Below, in pieces: positions 53,940 through 64,000 of a stretch of DNA of 64,000 nt (position 1 is its first letter; every line of letters begins with the position of its first letter). Source of the DNA: Sthenelais limicola (lineage: Eukaryota; Annelida; Polychaeta; Phyllodocida; Sigalionidae). The DNA lies in the NCBI GenBank assembly GCA_942159475.1, contig OW804098.1, positions 116,347,225 through 116,411,224 of the forward strand, written 5' to 3'. The translations under genes and the position numbers were made by a program. The notes under the pieces were generated by a model. That model saw nothing but the letters and a program-made list of their open reading frames with translations. It was not told the origin of the DNA and did not search any database.

Positions 53940-54640
53940 ATTATGTTAAAAAAACATTTGATGTAGGGGCCAGGGTAGGGGTGGGGGTATGTGCTGCCAT
54001 TCATTATTTCATTTAGAACTTGCATCCCCCCCCCCCCCACACACACACACACATTATTTAGCTTCAATATTAATTATTCTAGTAGTTTCAATGTTTCCAC
54101 CTTAGCTGGTGAGGTTCCATCAGTCTCTCCCCCAAATTAAGGAGCCCCCGGTCTCCCTAGCTACCGGTACACAATGTGAACTTTTCTGGTTTTGTCTCTT
54201 CATTTCAAAGCCTATGACATCAACTATGTTCAAATCGGACTATTATTTCAAAAGTTATATATTTGGTGCGAGGAATCACGTGCGCCGAACCTCGGCGGCA
54301 GACCGATTTAATATTATAGGCCACCAAGCATTTGCTTTCCGAATGCAACCACTCAAACCAACCTGCAGCACAGAACAATGCACGAACGCACCAGAGTAAT
54401 TAACGCTATGTCCATTGGAGGGAGGGAGGGAGAGAGAGAGAGAGCGCGGAGGGAGGGAGGGAGGAATGACCGCCCACCTGGGATTACATAAGCCTACGCG
54501 AGATCTCAACTGTGCGAGATGGACCCTCGTTTTGGTAGCTGCCTAGCTGGTCCAATGCGTAAATCTGGGTCAATTTATATGTATGGGAATAAAGGTTCTG
54601 TTCTTTTAATATGTCCAGAGTATTACCGCGAGGTTAATTT
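53940..54640. other. intergenic
   Basis: Short poly-C/CA tract near 54026-54052 and a GGGA/GA tract near 54417-54465. No coding exon is recognised. Confidence 0.45.
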
Positions 54641-56130
54641 GGTTGTGGTGTCTTAGGCTATGTACTGGTATTGTATTGGAATCTTGTTCTCATTTTCAAT
54701 GCTTCCCACCACCCCACCCCCCGGCTGCCCCTCGACCTCCCGTCCTACTAGGCTTTTGTTTTGGTGTCTAATAATACACATGCCCCAGTGAGGCATGTGT
54801 ACCGCCAGCAGTAGTGGCGCCGCAGCGGCCGCAACGGCTTGTCTCGGAACTAAAATGCGGGAATCGCGATCGATTCAAATCATAACACACCAATCGAAAG
54901 TGGTAAATGGGCTTATATCTTCTTTTCTAGACAATATTGTTCCAGTAATCACTAGCTAATATCGTTGCTTCAGAAGCGGTTGTCACAGAAGAGTCCAGAA
55001 AGTAACCGCACAAGGTATTTATTTGTAGGAAGTAAATTGGTTATATTTCACCAGATCTGAACGCTTTTAGATTGTTTTTATATTTAAAAATAAAGGATCG
55101 TCCCCCGCCCGCCGCCCCCCCCCCCCCAGCTAAACAGCGCTGTTTAGCCTCAGCTAAACAGCGCTTCTAAAACGTCTATATGAAGATCACTATACTATGG
55201 TCTATGCATGCAGGGGCGCTAGCGGCGGTATTGGGAGACACCATATTTCGGCGCTTTGTTTATATTTAGCAGCAATGGCCGTCAATTCGAATCTTATCAC
55301 AGGCCTCGCTGGTGGTAAATGGGCTTATATCTTCTTTTCTAGACAATATTGTTCCAGTAATCACTAGCTAATATCGTTGCTTACTAATATACGGTAGGAG
55401 TAAGCTAGGTAAGAATGCTGAATGAGCATTTATTTCGTTGGCAAACAGGGGGATAAGTATCAATCTCTCTCTATTTGCGTGTGGACCCGTAATGGCGGGT
55501 GTGACGTTGTAATGGGTAGTGATCCTGCCAATGGGCAGCTTCTTTCAGAAGCGGTTGTCACGGAAGAGTCTAGAAAGTATCCGCTTCAATGGGTGTTGTG
55601 TCTTAGGCTATGTAGGCCTACTTGTATTATATCTATATGTAATCTTTTTCTCATTTTCAATGCTGCCCACCACCCCACCCCCCCCACCCCCCGGCTCCCG
55701 CACCCCCACCCTTAGCGCTGTTTAGCCTCAATGGCTAAACAGCGCTTGATACAGTTGCGCTTGCGGCGGTATTGGGAGACACCATTTTCGGCGCTTGTTG
55801 ATATATTTCGCGGCAATGGCCGTCATTTCGAATCTTCCCGACGGGATCTTTCGAGCTATACCTGACCCTATCGTTGAATATAGGCAATATTGTTCCAGTA
55901 ATCACTAGCTAATATCGTTGCTTACTAACATACGGTCGGAGTGAGCGTGGATACTAAGCTGAATAAGCATGTATTTGTTTGGCAGAGACAGCAGCAATTC
56001 CCTTTTCTTCTACTATGTGCGTACGACCGTGATAACGGGTACGCCTGGTCTAATTTTAGTGAGTAGCCGGTGGCGGCTTTTTAAAAAAAAAGCGGAGGTC
56101 GTGGGAGAGTCTAGCTCATATATATATCAT
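54641..56130. repeat. three tandem diverged units with promoter-like and hairpin segments
   Basis: ATTGTTCCAGTAATCACT with ACTAGCTAATATCGTTGC recurs at about 54937, 55347 and 55887. GCGGTATTGGGAGACACCAT, then GGCGCTT and GCAATGGCCGTCA, recurs at 55224 and 55763. TTCTCATTTTCAATGC with GCCCACCACCCC recurs at 54690 and 55650, each followed by a copy-specific hairpin (54776-54800, 55714-55746). Another palindrome lies at 55129-55148. A short ATGGCCGTC frame opens at 55275 and 55816, and the segment before 55410 ends in AG|GTAAGAAT. These may be duplicated first exons, but no protein can be assigned. Confidence 0.6.
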
Positions 56131-57740
56131 ATCAAATTATCAATAGTCATGCGTACAGGTGAAGAGGTGGAGTCTGGCTTACAATCTATATTCATAAGTA
56201 TGTACGGTACCTCCCCCCATGTGTATCTATTACTCCCACTGACCTGATATGACTTATCTCTGGACTATAGTCTATAGGTCTGAATACTGTGTAATGGATA
56301 ATTCCACTCCATCACAATATATAGGGTGATTTCAGTATGAATCCACGTACACAGCAAAGGGATTTTGGATCATTTTCATTTTTGAAAATTTCGACGGAAT
56401 TTGGTAAATCAAATTCTGTAATTCTGTGGAAAATATTTTAACATTTTGTTTAATTGTTGTTGAAAATTTTAGGTTAACTTAAAATAAAAATGATTGGATA
56501 TTTGGGGCCGTAAAATTCGACCATTTTTAAGTTTTCAAAAATACTGATTTCAGTAGAAATACAGAATACGTTCATCCCTGTTGCACAGAGTAGGTAACAG
56601 TAAGTGATTGAAGAGACTACAGCAGACACCACACTACCGTCAAAAGACTCAGGAGCGGGCTCAGGACAGGAGACAGAGCCGGTTTGTAAATCTGACAGCT
56701 GACGATTCAAGAACCAAATGTTGCAACAAACGTCACTCCTGTTTATATAATAGGTACATATTTATAGAGTAATCACACTGGATTACAACAGTTGACATCA
56801 TGAGTAAGTCACTTGTAAAAGATTTGCTGAAGAAAAACATAAAATAACAACATGCTCACCACCGTAGCGGAAGTAGTCAATATGGGTGCCCGCGGGAAAT
56901 GTTAGACTATGCTATATTTTATCAAAATAATGCAAAATGAAGTGCTTCTATATTGTGGATGTTTATCGCAATCAATTAGTGCGATGTGTATACATCTTAA
57001 ATATATTTTCATTTATAATGAGAAGAAATCTTAAAAACATTTTAGGGCGGAATATTTCTATTTGGCTCCATCGTCTGGTCCCAGGGTCGAAGACGAACAG
57101 GGGACAAGGAAATCGGCGGTAAAGTTGGATCGTTCGTCTGAAAGTTTGTATAATGCTACTTTTCTCATTTGTTAATCATTGAAAGTCTTCAAACGTGTTT
57201 AGATTATGTTCATTACATCTTTGAGTCTAAATTTGATTCATTATAGTACTTGCCACTGAGTGTTTAGGGCGAAACTTTGCCAACAATCGGGAACTCATGA
57301 GACGAAAGACGGAGTCGGAGAGGCGTGCGAACTGTCTCAGTGTCTGTGCCAAGTTAATTTCTAGAGTACACTAATAGTTGCAAGAGTAGGCCTGTCTTTT
57401 TGGTTTATATAAAGTGCATATGCCGAAGAAAAGATATGTGAATCATTTTATTAGGTGCTATAGTCTGATTACATGTCAATAATTTTCTTGTTCGAGTCAA
57501 AGATGCTAATTTTTATGGAATTATGCCCAGTCAAAGACAAAGTCTAACTTGGAGTTCAGTTTCGGATAACTTATTAATCATTATTTGATGTCTGTCCACA
57601 TCATCATGAAAATAGGATCTGATATTTCTTATGTCTGATCCGATCGTGATTTCTACCTAAACGACATTGCATTTTACTGTAGATTACACGGTGTTTAAAT
57701 TAATAGTACAGGGAGTTAATTTATATATCTCATAAACTCG
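56131..57740. other. intergenic; candidate shared promoter region
   Basis: On the minus strand at about 56865-56900, CCCGCGGGCACCCATATTGA leads to ACTTCCGCTACGGTG|GTGAGC: an ETS-type motif just before a good 5' splice site, a candidate NIF3L1 noncoding first exon. On the plus strand, GAAATCGGCG|GTAAAG at about 57116 is a weaker candidate for SLF1. The rest is AT-rich with no features recognised. Confidence 0.3.
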
Positions 57741-58526
57741 GGACAAAAAGTGGGTCGACCGGGACAAAAAAGTGGGTCGATCGGGACAAAGTGAAAAATG
57801 GGCAAGAGTAATAAGAATAAGAATAAGATTTGAAATAAAGGGTTATATATCTTTGATAGAAATGACAATAACACCTTTTGTAGCAATGTTAATGTGGAAG
57901 AAATGTCGCGCGAATACCAACACTTTAACAGGTGTTACCCCTGCCGCCCCTGAAGGGGGAGGGACGGCAGAGGTTGGTGGTGTTAATCCTGCCGCCCCAG
58001 CCCCAGGGGCGGCAGGGGTAACATTAATATTTGTATTCAGGTTTCTCCTGACCATTTGGAATCGTAGACATTATTAATACCTAGCCGATTATCATTAATA
58101 AGAAATTTTGGAAAAAATAAAATTTGTCCAATCTGGAAAATTTTGAAAACATAATTGATCATGGTGCATTTGAGACAGAACCTACTAGAATCGGGACAAA
58201 AAAGGTGGGTCAATCGGGACAAACACTTGACGCACTGGGGAAAGCTGTAAAACATTAGGTATTCGCGGTAATTAAACAACAAATGTACGATTTCCTGTCA
58301 TGATGTGTTATAGCATTATTGTAACAAGCTTTTAGGGGAATCATGACATAGTCGGGCACTTGTAAATACCAATTTTGTTAATTATTATGTTTTGTCCCGA
58401 TCGACCCGGCGATTTTTGTCCCGTTTGGTTTTTGTCCCGATCGACCCGTGGGTAACATCGATGCTATAACACATGACGACAGAAAATCGTACATTTGTAG
58501 CGCAATTACCGCGAATACCCAAGGCC
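57741..58526. repeat. element with inverted 20-mer arrays and internal hairpins
   Basis: Left side: CGGGACAAAAAAGTGGGTCG-type units at 57741-57800, with another pair at 58191-58225. Right side (58392-58450): the same 20-mer in inverted orientation, TTTTGTCCCGATCGACCCG, three units. Between them, 57934-58022 is a GC-rich hairpin with perfect 19-bp arms (GTTACCCCTGCCGCCCCTG). 58255-58320 is the inverted counterpart of 58465-58526 (ATTACCGCGAATACC). No ORF. Confidence 0.75.
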
Positions 58527-58529
58527 ATT

Positions 58530-58924
58530 TAATTTTCACATCATATTCCAGAAATCTGAAAGTGAGGATCTCTAAGTTGGCGTTTAGAGTGTTTGTACTG
58601 CCACTATATACTTCCCTTTCTCATCAGACTCGTGTTTGTTTGACATTTATATAACAATTGGACTACCCAGATCACAGAGGGGATTAATTCTCTTTATCAA
58701 TGTTTTGATGTCCATCGTGTGGGGGCAGAACATTTAATTCACATTAGTTTATAGGATGCTGCCTTTGTCCTATTGTTAGTACCCGTAGGATTTATGTTAC
58801 AAGTGATTTTATCAGTTGGCGGGAGATTTAGATTTAATATCGGGTGTAGGCCTACACATTGTCTGAAAAAAACGGGAGATCTCCCGCCAAGACCAGAGGT
58901 ATGACATACTAATAATTACTATCT
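58530..58924. other. intergenic, no feature seen
   Basis: Only a short palindrome (GGGAGATCTCCC, about 58875) stands out. Confidence 0.5.
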
Positions 58925-59159
58925 GGGTCAGATTTTCGGAAAATGTACAATCGGTAGCTGTAGACATTTAGTCAATTCTGCAAAATTAGGCTGCAATTTG
59001 GTCAATACTAGGTAAATTCGAGAATATTTGGCATTGCTTTGATTCTAGTAATCGGTTTGGCTAGGTTGAACTGTATTTTGAACTTTATTTTCGTCTGAAA
59101 TTTGGGTTATTTGAGAAGATTGGCCAAGTTGAATTGTACATTTTCTGAAAATCTGACCC
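58925..59159. mobile_element. MITE with GGGTCAG-type termini (copy 2)
   Basis: GGGTCAGATTTTCGGAAAAT ... ATTTTCTGAAAATCTGACCC, flanked by ATCT. Sister of 35009-35245 with about 85-90% similarity by eye and nearly the same length. Confidence 0.88.
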
Positions 59160-60035
59160 ATCTATGGCCACTAGTTTTCTGCAAATAAAATATCTTTTTG
59201 TGAAAACCAACATAATAGTCCCACCACAAAATGTCAAGTTGATTTTCAATGGGAAAGTCATTTCAATGCTTTATAATTATAGATCAGGATCTTGAGTGTA
59301 TAATTCCCAGAATTCTACTCAACTAGTAATTAGGACATTTGAAGTTAAATTATTATTATACTTTTAAAGGTGACAATATTCCTTCGAGGTCCCACGCATT
59401 ACTAAAAATGAAAAGAAAAATTAAGGCCCTTAGAAGTCATTAAATTAGGTTTTGAGTCCTTACTACTAATACTAGTCCTTAAAAATTGCAGTGACCTGAT
59501 AATTTTCCCCAGTGGGGCTTCATAATTCTGTTTAAATGCACAAGAAGACATCATTTAACGGGTATGTTTTCAAAATGTTCTTCAGGTGTGTGTGTGTGGG
59601 GGGGGGGGGGGGTATGTATAATTTTCAGCCAATAAAATATCACAATCCTGTCCTTTCGTAGTCATTAGAATGCCCTTATTTTCAGCATTAAAAAGACCTT
59701 AACTTTCAGTCTCACTAGACTATGGGAACCCTGGAATCAAACCAGGCTAAGGATCAATATACTAATTGCTGTAAGAATAGTGTTGCCTCACAGGGTTGGA
59801 AGAGTCACTTCGAAATATAGTTGTCCGACATATTGTATATGGTACATCGTGTATACTGTATATTGTACTTGTGTATATTGTGTATACTATATATTGTGTA
59901 TGATATATCGCCGAACGCCCAAATATTCATTTATGGTTGTCCGCATGGCTGACGTGGGTGGTGCAGTCAACCGGGCCGCGGGACTTTTCCAAGCCTGCCC
60001 CACTTTAACATTGCTTTAAATTCCTTCAATTTCAG
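59160..60035. other. region immediately upstream of SLF1 coding start
   Basis: Includes a G/T tract (59587-59613) and a TGTATA-rich stretch (59835-59910). Because AATTTCAG|AAAATGG precedes the SLF1 ATG, a 5' noncoding exon must lie somewhere in or before this region; it is not identified. Confidence 0.5.
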
Positions 60036-60038
60036 AAA

Positions 60039-63000
60039 ATGGCTCCTCGGTTGTTTCAACTGACGGGCTTCGTGGACCGAAAGAAGTTAGAGTTGAAGAA
60101 AACCATCAATTCACTCGGGGGCCAAGTTCTAGAGTCTGAGGTAAGAAGTAACCCGCTGTTGTTTTTCTATCAATAATTCCTGTCATCAAGACGAAACTGG
60201 TTTCTGATTCAACGCGTGTTATCCGGTCACAACATAGATTTTTTGTGAAAAACACCAGCAGGTAATGCAAAGTTATGGGGAAAACATGTTCTGTAGAATA
60301 AGTAGAGATTGTATGAAATTTAGTTTTAAAAAAAATGCCAGGTTTCTATGAATGTCTGATAGATCTCAAGAAGCACCTGATAGATCGATTCTTTTGTAAT
60401 CATCAGAATACATGTATAATGAAAAGTTATGGACAAGTCTTAATTGTTCATGCTATATACAAAGAGTAGTTTTGGGCCAAAAATAAAATAGAGGTTTTAA
60501 GACAAGATATGTGACTTGTTTTAACGACGAGCAGCTAATCGAAAATATAGTAACACCAAATGTGGAATTAATGATGTTTGCTCTTCAATAATCAAACTGG
60601 TATCAACACGAAGTCAAAATAATGCAGTGACGTGCGAGTTGTATGATAACTGTGTTCAGCCCTGCCCAACTTTCAGTGAGGGCAGGTGGATAACCTCAGC
60701 AAACATGTCACGTTTGTCATTTTTTAATTATGACCACATTTAAAACTGAGTCGGGCAAATGAGTTTTCATTGATTCCAGGTGAGTTTTGTGGCAACTCGC
60801 ACATCACTGTAGTTAAATTTAATGTAGTTTTCAGACTCCGTTGAAATTGGATAGCAGCAGTCTTTTATGATTTATACCTCAACCTACCCGGAATATAACA
60901 CCTTTTGTCTTTATATTGGCCTAGTATTGCTTTCCCTACATTCACTAAATATTCAGGTAGCTGTAAGATTTGGCTGTGATTATCATTTATTAATTTCGGA
61001 AAAGACCATAGAACACTACGCATGCATTTTACTCGAGCGTTTTGCAAGGTATGACGATGGATTATTTTGATTTTGTCCTAATTTTTCTCCCAACTTTCTG
61101 TGAAGGTTCATTCTTGATAAGTCTAGCAGCTAAAGTGATTGGACGTCCTAATGCTTCAGATTGTCAAAAGAAAAACAGTTAGTGTTATATAAATGTGCAA
61201 CATCATATATGAGAGGTACATGTATATTCTTTAATTATATATACCTCTCGGTTTTTGGGGGTTCTTTTGGGGTTTTTTTTTATTAAAGATTTTATTTACA
61301 CTGGGGGTACAAATCCCCTTCACGGGATTTTTCACGTGGCCCACTATGCTTTGTCATACATAGTTGGTGTGATAAACTTAGCATGGAACGATTGTCAATG
61401 CTCTCTGATTTTGTTTCTCTATTCATGTAGCTCTTGTATTTTGTTTTAGGCGGTAGACTCAAGGGTTACGCACATAATATGTGGGAAGCCGTCCAGGAGC
61501 GAGAAGTTCCTCTGCGGCCTCGTGATGGGTATGTAGCATAACACTTTACTCTTTTAAAACTATTAAAAATATACTCGCAAACTCAATGCTCGAGGAATCT
61601 ATTTATACTTAGAGGAAGGGTGTGTTAGCTGGTCGCTTTACGCCCTTAGCAACACATTGTAGGTTATATCAAGGGCGGTGAAAGATGAGATGAGAAAAAA
61701 AATGAGATGAGATGAGAAGGAGGCAGTTTATGAGGCTTACCAAGGACCATCTCACAGGAAGGGCTTTGTAGAACTGTGTTAACACAATATGTACTCTTTC
61801 AGCCTCGTTACCTCTATATCTGCCGTCCTTCTGGCATAATAATAGGGAGGTTCTGCAAGTCTAACCTATACGAAAACGTATCTGTATCCCTGATATACAA
61901 ACATACGTCAAAAGGAAGAAAGGTTCAGCAAAACATGGCGAGAAAAACGTAACATAACGTATCAAGCAAAATGTTTCATCTCACAATTTATTTTTATACA
62001 TAAAAATACGACCTAAGTCACAAAATAAGATACGGATACGGTTACGTAATTGAGATAGGTTTGCTTGCTGAACCTCCCTAATATATCACAATCCCCGCAA
62101 CCCTAGTGTTCTTACTTTGAGCATTAAACAGTCCTTAAATTTCAGTCTTTCTAGGCCTAGATTGTGAGAACCCTATAGGCCTACTCCTTATTTTGTTCCT
62201 TATGTAAACAACTGTGACATCTCTCAGGACAACCAGAAATTCGAGCGAGCAACTTGATTTTGTCAGTAGCTTGCCCGATGGGCCAACCTAATTCCTTTCC
62301 TTATTTCGACCAATGCATCATATTTGAAAAGATGAGCTAAATCGGATTCCAATAATGGTAAACATTAGAACATCGAATAAATACTTTTATATTTTTTACG
62401 CGTGGAAAAAGTCATATTACAATAATCCACTGTTGAACCACAGGTAAATGGATCCTCACCATGGATTATATTAGTGAGAGTGTGCGGATGGGCAAGTGGC
62501 AGGACGAGGAGCGTTTTGAGTGGAACTCCAGCAAGCGAAGCATCGCCCCCAACATTGAGCACATCGATGCACTTCTCTCTGCAACCACCAGGTGGCGGAA
62601 GCGCATAGCACAAGATGGCTGCGGACCTTTCATTGGCTGGAGAGCTGCAGTGCTGGTGAAGAATCCACAAAAACAGGCCGTCTACAAAAGGTTTGTTTTG
62701 TTTTAAATATCTTATTCATCGAAAAATGTTATGTCACAGGGACATTATTCCTAATTACACAGAGTTTAGATCGTAGCATGATTATAACATTTATGGTATA
62801 AGGTGAGCCAAAGTTTTGAACATTCAAATACATGTACCAAAAAAAAGCTAGTTATCATTAATCAATTAGAGTACAATCAACATTTTGTGTTTTATCTACT
62901 TTCTCAAACGGTATTTAATATATTAACGTATTGCTATCCTATTGAAATAATTAGGTACTTTCACAAAAAATAATAAGCCTATTATAGTAAGCTAAAGGAA

Positions 63001-63741
63001 CAAGCCTATACAAGTAAATTACTCGATAATAAGAGGTCTGGTTGCAAGCCCTATCGAGATTTTTGTAGTTTTAGGACACACATTTTTATCCATATTGTTC
63101 AGTACCTGTGTAAACTTTACCGTCTATATATTGCACTGTAACACAATTATTCACATGTTTGAATGAGTGCGTATGGATGTCATTGAAATTAAGTTTTCAA
63201 TGTGGGTATTACATATGTGTACATGTGTTGAGGGTAAAAGTCAGGGTAAAATTCTTGTTTAACTTCAATTCAAGTATTCTTCTATTTGCTGATCTTGTTG
63301 CACATAGGTAGCTCGATGTCTGGTTAATACAAAAATAAATTCCCGATTAGCCAGGTCTTCCAACGAATGCCTAGAAACTTGATTTATTTAACTTTGTGAC
63401 AACAATAATAATAATAACATGGGTTGCAAAATAAATTATAAAATAAACTTACACACTGAGTTTTAATAAGACAGGTGTAACTTGTTTGACCTTGATTATT
63501 TGGTTTATTCCACGTCTCCTGTAATATAAAGTAATGAAGACTTGGTTCTTGGTGTAGACTCTTGCAGCATGGAGGAGCTAGTCTAGTGGAGATCAGGATC
63601 CCCATCAAGCGACCGTCTCTCACCGCCCGCGACGTGTCGCATGTGTTCGTGGAGGAGAGCCAGGCGCACAGTGTGAGCGGGCTACTCACTCACGGGGTTC
63701 TCTGCCTCTTCCCTGTCTACCTGGGCATGTTCCTCACCTTA
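60039..63741 (+). CDS. SLF1: SMC5-SMC6 complex localization factor 1, N-terminal part (runs off window)
   Basis: Four coding exons on the plus strand: 60039-60140, 61450-61528, 62444-62690 and 63558-63741. All are GT-AG and keep frame, giving 204 residues before the window ends. Residues 1-80 form BRCT 1: LTGF near the start, LGGQV, VTHIICGK, SEKFLCG, and the conserved Trp in GKWILTMDYI. The linker (GKWQDEERFEW, then TRWRKR and FIGWRAAVLV) and BRCT 2 (LLQHGGASLVEI, VSHVFVEES, PVYLGMFLTL) match the order in vertebrate SLF1. In that family the tandem BRCT region binds phosphorylated RAD18 at damaged chromatin, and the missing C-terminal ankyrin region binds SLF2. The ATG has a good context (AAAATGG) and follows an acceptor. 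Topoisomerase-II-binding protein 1 was considered, but the inter-BRCT sequence fits SLF1 better. Confidence 0.87.
60141..61449 (+). other. SLF1 intron 1
   Basis: AT-rich; no element recognised. Confidence 0.6.
61529..62443 (+). other. SLF1 intron 2
   Basis: Short (GAGAT) repeats near 61685-61715 and a fragment related to the copy-A MITE interior at 62315-62395 (TTTGAAAAGATGAGC, CGGATTCCAATAATGG). Otherwise unremarkable. Confidence 0.5.
62691..63557 (+). other. SLF1 intron 3
   Basis: AT-rich; no element recognised. Confidence 0.6.
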
Positions 63742-63751
63742 GTAAGTATAT

Positions 63752-63865
63752 AAATATATTGAAACTTTATTTTTCCAGATTCTTTTTTTACATATGGCTT
63801 ACTCGGAAAAACAGGTCACATATCTCTGCCTTGACAGTTCTTCCGACAGAACCCTCTAATTCACT
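63752..63865 (+). repeat. dispersed repeat, partner of 5195-5305
   Basis: Begins about 10 bp after the SLF1 exon-4 donor: ATATTGAAACTTTATTTTTC, then CACATATCTCTGCCTTGACA and CTTCCGACAGAACCCTC. Confidence 0.75.
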
Positions 63866-64000
63866 ACAATAAGAACATAGGTGATTCTATAATACATACA
63901 AGAGAAATACATATAAAATAAATCTAAATTAACAAATCATGTTACCACATCTATTGTGGGGGCTATGTAGCCTTGCAGTAGGTTTTAAACAATTTTAAAG

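Noticed and set aside
1..64000. tRNA, rRNA, CRISPR arrays, bacterial operons
   Set aside because: None found; the sequence is clearly eukaryotic, and the repeats are tandem or interspersed without CRISPR-like spacing.

Overview
This is AT-rich, intron- and transposon-rich animal nuclear DNA. Two conserved host genes can be named from protein similarity: NIF3L1 on the minus strand (complete, seven coding exons, 30742-52220) and the start of SLF1 on the plus strand (first four coding exons, 60039-63741, running off the right edge). They lie head to head about 7.8 kb apart. Interspersed repeats, long GA tracts, a Ty3/gypsy element and a lineage-specific tandem gene family suggest a marine invertebrate, perhaps a deuterostome such as an echinoderm, hemichordate or amphioxus. 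The species cannot be fixed from sequence alone.

Left third (about 1-27.5 kb): a tandem array of a small secreted-protein family that I do not recognise, all on the minus strand. There is one diverged member (copy 0, 2360-3568), three intact close paralogues (A 5779-7097, B 11992-13253, C 19115-20565) and one dead copy (D 23559-26459; frameshift, no exon 1, no promoter). Each intact gene has a TATA box, a short first exon, a 474-477 bp second exon carrying the signal peptide, and a terminal exon of about 200 bp. The likely start codon AT|G is split by intron 1 in A, B and C. The duplicated block of roughly 5-7 kb also carries a 57-bp minisatellite and a conserved upstream block. Because the copies are so similar, many transposon insertions can be seen as filled versus empty sites.

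Middle (30.7-52.2 kb): NIF3L1, whose introns are filled with mobile DNA. Intron 3 holds an 11.7-kb Ty3/gypsy element (36834-48556) in the same sense, with LTRs that look identical, a 4-bp target duplication, a PBS matching tRNA-His, Gag, Pol with three C-terminal AT-hooks, and an extra 690-residue ORF in the env position that carries two zinc-finger-like motifs, an RS-rich stretch and a coiled coil. Intron 3 also starts with about 750 nt of GA/CT repeat. Intron 2 holds a 198-bp tandem duplication (including part of exon 3) whose second copy was hit by a MITE and a solo LTR; the first copy preserves both empty sites.

Right (52.2-64 kb): the NIF3L1-SLF1 intergenic region contains minisatellites, a triplicated promoter-like unit, hairpins, an element with inverted arrays of a 20-mer, and another MITE. 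SLF1 follows, encoding the N-terminal tandem BRCT domains.

The most unusual items are the uncharacterised secreted family with its splice-made start codon, the retrotransposon with the zinc-finger third ORF, a repeat family whose copies each seem to end in a different perfect hairpin, and two different roughly 1.2-kb TIR elements sharing an internal GGCGAC motif.
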